In this document: piece after piece, positions 33,750 through 41,470 of the stretch
Numbering within the stretch: the first letter of the stretch is position 1
Layout of the letters: each line of letters starts with the position of its first letter
Assembly: GCA_021806005.1 (NCBI GenBank)
Contig: JAJZDM010000012.1
Location: forward strand, 1 to 58,132
Length of the DNA stretch: 58,132 bases
Origin: Acidobacteriota bacterium
GTDB taxonomy: Bacteria > Acidobacteriota > Terriglobia > Terriglobales > Acidobacteriaceae
Direction of reading: 5' to 3'
The notes under the pieces: generated by a model
The model's database searches: none
Told to the model about the DNA's origin: nothing
What the model saw: only the letters and a program-made list of their open reading frames with translations
Position numbers and translations under genes: made by a program

Positions 33750-34913
33750 TTACTCCGCCACGCGAAGCCGCTCGCCGTCCGCGTAGGACGACCGCACCCG
33801 CTCCATGGTCTCCAGATAGAACGCCAGATTGTGAATCGAGTTCAGCGCAGCTCCCAGAGCTTCACCGCTGGAGAACAGGTGGCGCAGGTAAGCCCGCGTG
33901 TATCTCCGGCAGACCATGCATCCGCAGCCCTCGTCCAGCGGCCGCTGATCCTCGGCGTTATCCAGCTTCTTCACATTCACCCGCCGCACCGCGCTGCTGC
34001 GATCCTTCGGGTCCTCACGCACAAAGACCAGGCCATGTCGGCCGGCGCGCGTGGGCAGAACACAGTCCATCATATCCACGCCCATGCGCGCGTACTCCTC
34101 AATCTCATCGGGATACCCCACGCCCATCACATAACGCGGCTTGTCCGCGGGCAGATATTCGAGTGTCCGGGCGATCATCTCGCGGGTCACCTCGCGCGGC
34201 TCGCCCACGGCCAGCCCGCCGATCGCATAGCCCGGCAGATCCATCTCCACCAGCCGCAGTGCACTCTCCCGGCGAAGGTCGGCGTACATTCCGCCCTGCA
34301 CAATCCCAAACAAAGCCTGATGCCTGCCCTCGCCGGGAAGGCCGGGCTGCGCCCACGGCGTCTCCTGCCGATGTTCCATCCAATACCGCTTCGAGCGCTC
34401 GGCCCAGGCGTGGGTCAGAGCCATGGAGTCCCGCGTCCGCTCCCAGCTCGCCGGCGTCTCTACGCACTCGTCAAAGACCATCATCACGTCCGCGCCCAAG
34501 GCGATCTGCACCTCCATGGAGTGCTCAGGAGAGAAGAAGTGGCGGCTGCCATCCAGATGAGAACGAAACTCCACGCCCTCCGGCGAGATCTTCCGCAGCT
34601 TGGCCAGGGAGAAGACCTGGAAGCCGCCGGAGTCGGTCAGCATGGGCCGCTCCCAGCTCATGAACCGATGCACCCCGCCCAGCCGCCGGATCAGCTCATG
34701 GCCGGGCCGCAGATAGAGATGGTAGGTGTTGGCCAGGATGATCTCGGCGTTCAGGCTCTCGAGCACTCCCTGCTCCACAGTCTTCACCGTGGCCGCGGTT
34801 CCCACCGGCATAAACACCGGAGTCTGCACCACGCCATGGGGCAGCGTCAGCTCCGCCCTCCGCCCGCCGCCCGCGCTGCTGGCGGCAATCTTGAAAAAAA
34901 GAGACATCGACAT
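33750..34913 (-). CDS. tgt: tRNA-guanine transglycosylase (queuine tRNA-ribosyltransferase)
   Basis: 387 residues. ATG 34913 and the second ATG at 34907 are both possible; TACAAT lies eight bases before the latter, which would make it nearly leaderless. The enzyme exchanges G34 of tRNA(Asp, Asn, His, Tyr) for preQ1. The proton-acceptor Asp is in MLTDSGGFQVFSL, the covalent Asp in DMMDCVLPTRAGRHG (about residue 280), and the zinc ligands are in GCGCMVCRRYTRAYLRH plus the His in NSIHNLAFY. FGIVQGGMYADLR and YAIGGLAVGEP are also diagnostic. gluQ, which modifies the product on tRNA(Asp), is in the same window. Confidence 0.97.
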   Translation of the reverse strand: MSMSLFFKIAASSAGGGRRAELTLPHGVVQTPVFMPVGTAATVKTVEQGVLESLNAEIILANTYHLYLRPGHELIRRLGGVHRFMSWERPMLTDSGGFQVFSLAKLRKISPEGVEFRSHLDGSRHFFSPEHSMEVQIALGADVMMVFDECVETPASWERTRDSMALTHAWAERSKRYWMEHRQETPWAQPGLPGEGRHQALFGIVQGGMYADLRRESALRLVEMDLPGYAIGGLAVGEPREVTREMIARTLEYLPADKPRYVMGVGYPDEIEEYARMGVDMMDCVLPTRAGRHGLVFVREDPKDRSSAVRRVNVKKLDNAEDQRPLDEGCGCMVCRRYTRAYLRHLFSSGEALGAALNSIHNLAFYLETMERVRSSYADGERLRVAE

Positions 34914-35125
34914 TCATTGTAGAAGGGCAGTGTGCTCCTCCACAGCAGCATCGCGAAGACTCTTCCACGGCCAACTCGGCGCTGACCGTGGTACACCTCG
35001 GGAGTCGCCGGCCAAAGGATTCGGAAGCATCCCGCTTCGCTCAACAGACGGAATCCCTCCCGCACGCGTATGCTGTTGGCACCAGACCCCGGCCCCCGCC
35101 AGACCTGTTTGTCGGAGGAACAAAG

Positions 35126-36065
35126 ATGCGCCCCGTTTCGCGCCGCTCTGTCTGTACCCTTCTGCTGCTTAGCCTGCTCGCCGACCTTCACGCCCACGCC
35201 ACAGCCCCACAGCGCCGCTGCGGGTGACCATCGGCAACCCGATTGCTGCGCTCACCGTCCCGTGGTGCTTTCATCCCGGCGACAATATGGCTTGGGCGCA
35301 ACCCGGCTACGACGACTCCGCATGGCCGACCATGGACCTGACACCGTCTGCGGGTTCCATCGACCCCACCATCGGCAGCAACGGCTTTGTCCCCGGCTGG
35401 ACGGCCAAAGGCTACCCGAGGCTGACGGGCTATGCCTGGTACCGGATCCAGGTGGAGGCGAGCAGCGGAGACGGCGATGCGGTCCCACCCTTGGCCATCC
35501 GCATGCCGGAGGATGTCGACGACGCCTACCAGGTGTACGTGGACGGGCATCTGACGGGAGAGATGGGCCACTTCCGGTCGCAAGGGGTTTCCTATATCAG
35601 CGCCCGGCCGCGCTGCTCGCCGTACTCAACACGCGCATGATCGGCCGCAGCAGCGGCGGCTTTACCACCTGCCTGGTGGTCCGCGTGGAGGCCGATGGCA
35701 CGGCGATAGCCGCCAACGCCGGCCATCTGGCGCCCTATCTCAACGGGCTTGAGGTCTCCGTGGCCAACGGGCTTCCGCTGGGTTTGAGCGCAAGCGCGAG
35801 CTATGAGGAGACCGTCTTCCGCATAGCAGCCGGCGACCGGCTGACCCTGATCACCGATGGAGTGGTGGAGGCCCGCCGGGAGACCGGCGAGCTGTTCGGG
35901 TTTGAACGCGCGGCGGAGATTGCGCAGAACTCCCCAGCGGAGATCGCAGCAACCGCCCAGCACTTCGGCCAGGAGGACGACATCACCGTGCTGGGCGTGG
36001 CGCGGCTCTCCACCCAGCCGGCCACGGCACGCGAGCTGCCCGACCTCTTCTCCGCGCCTGCCTGA
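35126..36065 (+). pseudogene. Broken SpoIIE/PP2C-type serine phosphatase with internal deletion
   Basis: A good start exists at ATG 35126 (GGAGG seven bases upstream) with a signal peptide, but the frame stops at 35225-35227. A one-base shift gives LRVTIGNPIAALTVPWCFHPGD onward to GYAWYRIQV and VYVDGHLTGEMGHF, the beta-sandwich sensor domain of membrane-bound RsbU/SpoIIE phosphatases. At about 35600 this frame ends. In a third frame the sequence jumps directly to the C-terminal half of the PP2C domain (GRSSGGFTTCLVVRV, AANAGHLAPYLNG, LTLITDGVVEARRETGELFGFERA, DDITVLGVARL). The membrane region, the linker and the first half of the phosphatase domain are missing. Two shifts and one deletion make activity impossible. 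Confidence 0.85.
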
Positions 36066-36093
36066 TCGCGCCCGGCGCAGCATCATCCCAGCC

Positions 36094-36729
36094 TCAAGGA
36101 TGCGGAGGCGTTGGCGGCGTCGGAGGCGTTGGCGGTGCAGGTAGCTGGCCCATCATTCCGCCCAGCGCGCCTAACTGCCCCAGATCCGCCAATGATCCCC
36201 TTCCGCTCATGTGGATGAAGGTCAACTCCCTCGGCTCGACCGTCATGATCACCATCTCGCTGCCCTGGTTGTTGGGCAACGCACGGTTGCAGATGTCCGT
36301 CGAGGACTGATCCTTGCTCTCGGACGTATGGATGAAGCAGTTCCAGCCCCCCGTATGCAGCTTCTGCCGATAGGCGTCCACATCCTTCATGTTGTACATC
36401 CCCGGCTGCGGATACTTGTAGCTCCGCACCACCATCAAGTGCATCTTTCTGGCCACTTGGCCGCCGCTCTTGCCGCTCACCATCCCCAGCATCTCCGGCC
36501 CCAGATTGACGTCCGTCACGTCGCTTGCGCCCTTGGCAAACCTCTCCGTACCCGCAAACAGCTCATCCTTGCCTTGGGGAGCGCCGATGGTCACCATCCG
36601 CGCCTGCGCCTGGTTCTGGTCCTGCATGGATACCGCCGGAGCGAACGTCTGCCCAGCAGCCGCCGCAACCAACATCGCCGCCGCCATCAGCATCCCCGCC
36701 ACTGTCATCCCAACTCGCCTCACGCCCAT
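36094..36729 (-). CDS. Secreted protein of a sigma-factor operon, proline-rich C-terminus
   Basis: 211 residues from ATG 36729, preceded by AAGGAG. The N-terminus (VGMTVAGMLMAAAMLVAAAAGQ) is a signal peptide. The mature part is about 160 residues with NLGPEMLGMVSGKSGGQVARKMHLMVVRSYKY and LTFIHMSGRGSLADLGQLGALGG. This layout resembles DUF4252-type proteins found behind ECF sigma factor genes, but I am not certain. The end is a PPT repeat encoded by 9-bp tandem repeats (about 36097-36140). It is the third gene after the sigma factor and the anti-sigma-like gene, 58 bp after the latter. Confidence 0.75.
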   Translation of the reverse strand: MGVRRVGMTVAGMLMAAAMLVAAAAGQTFAPAVSMQDQNQAQARMVTIGAPQGKDELFAGTERFAKGASDVTDVNLGPEMLGMVSGKSGGQVARKMHLMVVRSYKYPQPGMYNMKDVDAYRQKLHTGGWNCFIHTSESKDQSSTDICNRALPNNQGSEMVIMTVEPRELTFIHMSGRGSLADLGQLGALGGMMGQLPAPPTPPTPPTPPHP

Positions 36730-36787
36730 CTCCGGCTCCTTCCGCTTCCTCAATCTTGCAGACCTCTGCTCTCGAACCCTCGCCAAC

Positions 36788-37195
36788 CTACTGGCCCAGG
36801 TTCACCCCAGCCTGCCGCAACTGCTCCCGGGTCTGCTGGAGAGCATGATCGGTAACCCGGACCGCTGCCGTGAACTGCTCGTCCGCCAAGGCAACCCGCT
36901 CCTGGCGCAGACGCCACTCCCGGACTCCCAGGGTTCCCAAGAGCAGCGCCGCCGCCAGCGCGCCAACCGCCCATCTCCGCGGCTTCCGCAGAACGTACAC
37001 CAGCCCGCCCCGGCTCGGCCGGAACCAGCCGCTCCCACCCCTGCGCAGCTCTTCCTCCGCCTCGACCGCCGCAGCCACTGACTTCGCCAGCGTCTCCGGC
37101 GCATCTACCCGCTGCAGCGCCCTCTGCAGGCTCTGCTCAAACTCGTCCATCGCCTCCCGCTCGTCCATCGGCTCCCGCTCATCCTGCCCGTTCAT
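36788..37195 (-). CDS. Anti-sigma-factor-like single-pass membrane protein
   Basis: 135 residues. The N-terminal half is acidic and helical (MDEFEQSLQRALQRVDAPETLAKSVAAAVEAEEELRR). One membrane helix lies at about 76-92 (WAVGALAAALLLGTLGV), then a helical periplasmic part (VALADEQFTAAVRVTDHALQQTREQL). Its ATG overlaps the stop codon of the sigma gene (ATGA), so the two are translationally coupled. That arrangement and topology fit a membrane anti-sigma factor. I see no HxxxCxxC zinc motif, so it is not a ZAS-type protein. Confidence 0.75.
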   Translation of the reverse strand: MNGQDEREPMDEREAMDEFEQSLQRALQRVDAPETLAKSVAAAVEAEEELRRGGSGWFRPSRGGLVYVLRKPRRWAVGALAAALLLGTLGVREWRLRQERVALADEQFTAAVRVTDHALQQTREQLRQAGVNLGQ

Positions 37196-37803
37196 CGCAC
37201 ATACTCCTTCAATGTCACCGCGGCCTTTCGCCTCAACAACTGCAAGCCGCGCTGCAGATGGCTCTTCACCGTCGCCACAGGCTGCCCCAGCAGCGTCGCA
37301 ATCTCATCGGGACTCATCTCCTCCTGGTAGCGCAGCACCACAGCCACTCGCATCGCCTCCGGCAGGGTCTGCAGCAACTCCTCCAGCCTCGCTGTCAACG
37401 CCGCGTTCAACTCCGCGCTAAGGGGTGCACCACCGCCCTGCGCGGCTGCATCCGAACTGTGCTGCTCCTCCAGCCACTCCTCCGCCGCGGACTCCGGCCG
37501 CACCGCCCTTCGCCGCAGAGCATCCGTCGCCCGATGCACCGTCACCCGGCGCAGCCAGAACCGCACATGATCTTCGCTCTCCGCCGGGGTCTGCGCCGCG
37601 CCCAGCCAGCGATACAACGCCAGAAACGCATCCTGCGCTACCTCTTCGGCGGTTGCATGCTCTCCCGTCACGCGCAGAGCCAGCGAGAACACCATGCGCT
37701 GGTGCCTCTCCACCAGCCTGCGAAACTCTTCCGCCTCGATCCTCACGCGCGCCCTCACTTTCCGATACGCAGACTCCCGCCCGCCGGAATGCAAAATCTT
37801 CAT
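37192..37803 (-). CDS. ECF-type RNA polymerase sigma factor
   Basis: 203 residues from ATG 37803; the GGGAGGG directly before the ATG is too close for an ordinary binding site, and a GTG shortly downstream is an alternative. Region 2 is EEFRRLVERHQRMVFSLALRVTGEHATAEEVAQDAFLALYRWL. Region 4 is RLEELLQTLPEAMRVAVVLRYQEEMSPDEIATLLGQPVATVKSHLQRGLQLLRRK, with a clear helix-turn-helix. The open frame extends far upstream but without protein character. It is the first gene of a three-gene operon with the anti-sigma-like and the secreted protein. Confidence 0.92.
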   Translation of the reverse strand: MKILHSGGRESAYRKVRARVRIEAEEFRRLVERHQRMVFSLALRVTGEHATAEEVAQDAFLALYRWLGAAQTPAESEDHVRFWLRRVTVHRATDALRRRAVRPESAAEEWLEEQHSSDAAAQGGGAPLSAELNAALTARLEELLQTLPEAMRVAVVLRYQEEMSPDEIATLLGQPVATVKSHLQRGLQLLRRKAAVTLKEYVR

Positions 37804-37925
37804 CCCTCCCGTGATGCGCCACCATGCTGCCTGTCGCCCTGCAACAAGACGCCGGATCTGTCCCACCATGCCACACAAAGCAGCTATGCTAATTCTCGAA
37901 GCCTTCTTGACCCTCCCGCCCGACT

Positions 37926-37946
37926 TCCGGGAGCACTGCTCCCGGA
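37926..37946. promoter_or_regulatory. Palindrome between the sigma factor and prmC
   Basis: Ten-base arms (tccgggagca and its complement) meet around a single C. It is about 125 bp upstream of the sigma gene and 90 bp upstream of prmC, in the divergent promoter region. Operator or hairpin; the regulator is unknown. Confidence 0.45.
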
Positions 37947-38037
37947 GCGACCCTGCAAACGCGTCTTCCCTGGAGCCCCCCGGCGAGGACTCAACGCTGC
38001 ACTCCCCTGAATGGAGGATGGCCTGCCCCGCTGTCTT

Positions 38038-38901
38038 ATGACCCTGCGCGAAGCCCTCACCGAAGCCACCGCCTCCATCCCACGCCGCGAGGCCGAGACG
38101 CTGCTGGCGCATCTCCTCTTCCGCGACCGCCCCTGGCTGATCGCACACTCTGAGACCGAACTCTCCACCACCCTGCTGCACTCCTACCGCTCGCTGGTAA
38201 CCCGCCGCGCCGCTCGCGAACCCATCCAGTACCTGACCGGGGCGCAGGAGTTTTACGGCATCAACCTGCGCGTCACGCGCGACACGCTGATCCCCCGCCC
38301 GGAGACCGAACTCCTCGTCGAGTCCATCCTGGAGTGGATCGCAGCCCAACCCGAGCTTCGTTCGCCACGGCTGCCCCTGCGCATCCTGGATGTAGGCACC
38401 GGCACTGGCGCCATCGCGATCGCCCTGGCCACCCATCTTCCCGCCGCGAATATCACTGCGACCGACCTCTACCCCAAACCCCTCTCCATCGCCGAGCACA
38501 ACGCCGGCCGGCTCGGCCTGGGCCATCGGATCTTCTTTCTCCAGTCTGATCTGCTCGCCGCTCCATACTTCGCCGCAGCGCCACCCTTTGACGTCATCGT
38601 CTCCAACCCGCCTTACATCTCCATCTACGAAGCGGCCACCATGCCCGAGGAGGTCCTGCAGCATGAGCCGCACACCGCTCTCTTCGCCGGCCCCTCCGGC
38701 CTGGAGATCTACCAGCGCCTGATTCCGGCGGCTCACAAGGCGCTGAAGCCGGGCGGCCTGCTGGCGCTGGAGATCGGCTATGGCCAGAGTGACTCGATCC
38801 GCAAGCTCATGGAGAAACCCGCAGACGGCCCCTGGAAGGATCTCCGCATCCGCAACGACTACGCCCAGATCCCCCGCATCGTACTGGCCACGCGAGCCTG
38901 A
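38038..38901 (+). CDS. prmC: Release factor glutamine methyltransferase
   Basis: 287 residues from ATG 38038 (MTLREALTEA matches usual PrmC N-termini); an in-frame ATG at 38011 is possible. PrmC methylates the Gln of the GGQ motif in RF1 and RF2. The N-terminal helical domain is followed by EPIQYLTGAQEFYG and TLIPRPETELLVE. The SAM motif ILDVGTGTGAIAIALA and the catalytic NPPY (VSNPPYIS, about residue 190) are present. It stands alone between the divergent sigma operon and the convergent DUF4126 gene. Confidence 0.95.
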   Translation: MTLREALTEATASIPRREAETLLAHLLFRDRPWLIAHSETELSTTLLHSYRSLVTRRAAREPIQYLTGAQEFYGINLRVTRDTLIPRPETELLVESILEWIAAQPELRSPRLPLRILDVGTGTGAIAIALATHLPAANITATDLYPKPLSIAEHNAGRLGLGHRIFFLQSDLLAAPYFAAAPPFDVIVSNPPYISIYEAATMPEEVLQHEPHTALFAGPSGLEIYQRLIPAAHKALKPGGLLALEIGYGQSDSIRKLMEKPADGPWKDLRIRNDYAQIPRIVLATRA

Positions 38902-38963
38902 CCCACCTTCCCGCTGCGCCGCGCAGCCGCCCGCGGAAGCGGCCACGCAGACAAACATGCGCT

Positions 38964-39467
38964 CTACTGGCCGGCCTGCGGCAGAAACACCAGGACACCC
39001 GGAAGATACTGGTGCAACTGCCAGCATCCCCAAATGGCCAGCCCCAGAGCGATCGCAGACTCCAACAACGCCACCGGCAGGTCCCTGCCCAGCGCCCTGG
39101 ACCAGTACAGCCGCACCCGGTACCCCCCAAAGGCTCCGATCCCCACTCCGATCAGGCCAAAGAGGATCCCGCCCGCAGCCGGCTCAGAGACACCTCGCGC
39201 CGCCAGAGCCCCCGCCAGCGACCCAAGCACAATGCGCGCGGAAAGACCCAGCGGCGCGATGCGGTCGGGCGCCTGTGGTAGCGTGTCCCCCACGTACTCT
39301 CCCAGTGCGGCCAGGGTTGCGACGATCACCACCACCAGGCTCCCCGCCCAGTGCGCCCACCCGGATTGGGGCAGCAGGCCCAGCCACGCAAACCAACAGA
39401 CCACCGCCAGAGCCGTCATCGACCGCAGCCCCGCCGTAATGCCCAACAACACATACGAAAGAATCAC
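38964..39467 (-). CDS. DUF4126 membrane protein
   Basis: 167 residues from a GTG start at 39467, chosen because AAAGGAG lies six bases upstream. No ATG gives a better N-terminus. Four or five hydrophobic helices are present. GITAGLRSMTALAVVCW near the start and EYVGDTLPQAPDRIAPLGLSARIVLGSLAGA are the characteristic blocks of DUF4126. The LRSMTAL motif is diagnostic. Function is unknown; these are inner-membrane proteins. Convergent with prmC. Confidence 0.88.
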   Translation of the reverse strand: MILSYVLLGITAGLRSMTALAVVCWFAWLGLLPQSGWAHWAGSLVVVIVATLAALGEYVGDTLPQAPDRIAPLGLSARIVLGSLAGALAARGVSEPAAGGILFGLIGVGIGAFGGYRVRLYWSRALGRDLPVALLESAIALGLAIWGCWQLHQYLPGVLVFLPQAGQ

Positions 39468-39538
39468 CCCAGTCTCCTTTCTCCTTACTATCCACTGCCT
39501 CGCCTCGCGGTTCAACCCCTGGCAGCCACAGGCCCTAT

Positions 39539-39608
39539 GGCAGTTTCGGTGTAGGTGTAGAGGGCGACTCGACTTCGATGGGCATTCTCCCCCAATGAAA
39601 ACGCCGCT
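39539..39608 (-). repeat. 70-bp direct repeat, copy 1
   Basis: Bases 39539-39608 match 41332-41401 at 67 of 70 positions in the same orientation. Both copies contain gtgtaggtgtagagggcg and gatgggc. The two copies flank the lipoprotein beta-propeller gene. Confidence 0.92.
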
Positions 39609-39654
39609 GCAAGCCCGCTTCGGGATACCCATCAATACCGAAAATGCCATATGG

Positions 39655-39790
39655 CTCTCTCCGTGCAGGTGTAGCCCGAGACCTCGTCCTGCAGGCTTTA
39701 GGGGCGTCAGCCGCAAGCCTCCGGGAACCCCGGTCGTTGGCGAAAGCGCCCGTAAAGATCCTGGCTTTGGGTATACCTGCACGGAAAAAG
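39655..39790. repeat. Two opposed short relatives of the dispersed repeat
   Basis: ctccgtgcaggtgtagccc at about 39659 and, in the opposite direction, gggtatacctgcacggaaaaagc at about 39770 form an imperfect inverted repeat about 100 bp apart. The second unit resembles the start of the repeat at 4805. The remaining 39791-39943 shows nothing recognisable. Confidence 0.45.
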
Positions 39791-39943
39791 CTTGATGGGC
39801 AAAAAATGGCGCAGCCAGGACGCAGCTCCGTGGGTGTTGCGGGAGGCGGTATCCGAAACACGATGGCCGGGGCCAGCCCCAACGTCTTGCATCGAGGGCA
39901 GCAGGAACTCGGGCCTTCTCCGGGCGGCGGAGCTGTCCCTCAC

Positions 39944-41149
39944 CTACTGGCGTTCAGCCGTGAAGGCCGTGGACAAGCCACCTGTTGTGACTCCCGTCAT
40001 CCCCACGCTGCTCAGGGTTCCGTCGCTGTTGACCGTATAGATGGAATCGTCACTCTCCTCATTGGTCACGTAGACGAACTTCCCGCTCGGGTCGAAGTCG
40101 ATGCGGAAGGGCATCGTGCCCGTGGCGACGGTGCCCGTCGGGCTGGCCGCAGTCTTATTCAGGATGAGGCTGCCGGAACTGGCGTCGATCGTGAACATCG
40201 AAACGGTATTATCCTGACGGTTCACCACATAGGCATAGCTGCTCGTTGGATCAACGGCAATCGCCGTAGGCTGATTGCCCGCCGAGACCGCGCCCGATGG
40301 ATTCTCCGTCAGCACCCCGGTCGTCGGGTCCACCGTAAACTGCGTCACCGCGTCGGAGCCTCCACTGCCAGTGAAATTATTCACCACATAAGCAAACTTG
40401 TCGGAGGGAGCAACGGTCACCTGAAAAGGAATCCCGTCGGTAGTAACCGTAGCCGGCGTCGTCGGCGTCAGAAGCCCGGTCGTCTGGTTGATCGCGTACA
40501 TCGAAACCGTAGCCCCTACGCTATCGGTTGAGGACACGTAGAGAAAATGGCCCGTAGGGTCAACCGTCAGAAAACCTGGCTGCGAAAGCAACTCGCCGGG
40601 GAGCATCGTCGACACAAACGCTGGCGTCGTCGGGGTCAGTACCCCCGTGGTCTGGTTGATCGTGAACATCGAAACCGTGCTGTCATCTGTATTGGCTGTA
40701 TAAACGAACCGCCCCAGCGGATCGATGGCGATCCCCTGCGGTAACCACCCCGTCGAAACCGTCGCAGGTGTCGTCGGCGTAAGAACTCCAGTCGCCGGAT
40801 TGATCGTATACATGGAGATGCTGGACGGACCGGACACGTTGGAGACAAGGTTAGCCACGTACGCAAACCGCCCCAGCGGGTCCGCAACCATCTGCTCCGA
40901 GTTATCGTTTGCCGAGGACGAGTATCCCGTAGGCACAGACGCAGGCGTCGTGGCATTGAACTGCCCCGTGCAAGAGTCAACCGTAAACATGGAAACCGCG
41001 TAGCCGGTCAGAACATACGCAAATTCAGGCGTGGCCGAAGCCACGCATGCAGCCTGAGCCGACGATCCTGGAGGAGAATTTCCGCCACACCCTACATCCA
41101 TCAAGACCACTGCGCACAGGATCACAGGATAAACACAGGTCAGCTTCAT
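39944..41149 (-). CDS. Beta-propeller lipoprotein (lactonase/YncE-like)
   Basis: 401 residues. MKLTCVYPVILCAVVLMDVGCGGN is a lipoprotein signal with the lipobox ending at Cys21. The rest is a seven-bladed propeller with repeats of AVDPLGRFAYVAN, VSMFTINQTTGVLTPTTPA and the like, typical of the lactonase family (6-phosphogluconolactonase fold). Those catalytic residues are not evident, so a binding or structural role is likely. The gene is lower in GC (53-60 % in two lines sampled) than most neighbours and lies between two 70-bp direct repeats, suggesting acquisition. Confidence 0.85.
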   Translation of the reverse strand: MKLTCVYPVILCAVVLMDVGCGGNSPPGSSAQAACVASATPEFAYVLTGYAVSMFTVDSCTGQFNATTPASVPTGYSSSANDNSEQMVADPLGRFAYVANLVSNVSGPSSISMYTINPATGVLTPTTPATVSTGWLPQGIAIDPLGRFVYTANTDDSTVSMFTINQTTGVLTPTTPAFVSTMLPGELLSQPGFLTVDPTGHFLYVSSTDSVGATVSMYAINQTTGLLTPTTPATVTTDGIPFQVTVAPSDKFAYVVNNFTGSGGSDAVTQFTVDPTTGVLTENPSGAVSAGNQPTAIAVDPTSSYAYVVNRQDNTVSMFTIDASSGSLILNKTAASPTGTVATGTMPFRIDFDPSGKFVYVTNEESDDSIYTVNSDGTLSSVGMTGVTTGGLSTAFTAERQ

Positions 41150-41331
41150 TTGAGTGCCTTGGTTTGTTGGCCCAAATGCTACCCAAATCCGGAATAGCTT
41201 GTCAAAACCAGGGCAGCTTCTCGACCGTCAGAATCCACAACATCTCTTCGAATCCGCTCCGGCAAGACCCCTTTCCCTGCCGGCAGATTTTGCGGCGCAG
41301 AAATTCAGAACATCCCAACCTCCCAGGCTAA

Positions 41332-41401
41332 GGCAGTTTCGGTGTAGGTGTAGAGGGCGACTCGACTTCGATGGGCGTTTTCTCCCAATGAAAACGCCGC
41401 G
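41332..41401 (-). repeat. 70-bp direct repeat, copy 2
   Basis: Second copy of the unit at 39539-39608, with three mismatches. It lies about 180 bp upstream of the beta-propeller gene and 70 bp past the stop codon of the S10 peptidase. The rest of 41150-41470 holds no gene that I can support. Confidence 0.92.
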
Positions 41402-41470
41402 GCAGGCGCACTCCGTGCGCCCCATACACACGGGAAAGCTGTAGCCTCTGGGCCTCGCCCGTCATCACCC

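Noticed and set aside
37804-39033. Upstream extension of the second ECF sigma gene (open to 39033)
   Set aside because: The extension is antisense to prmC and random in composition; the sigma2 domain begins near 37740.
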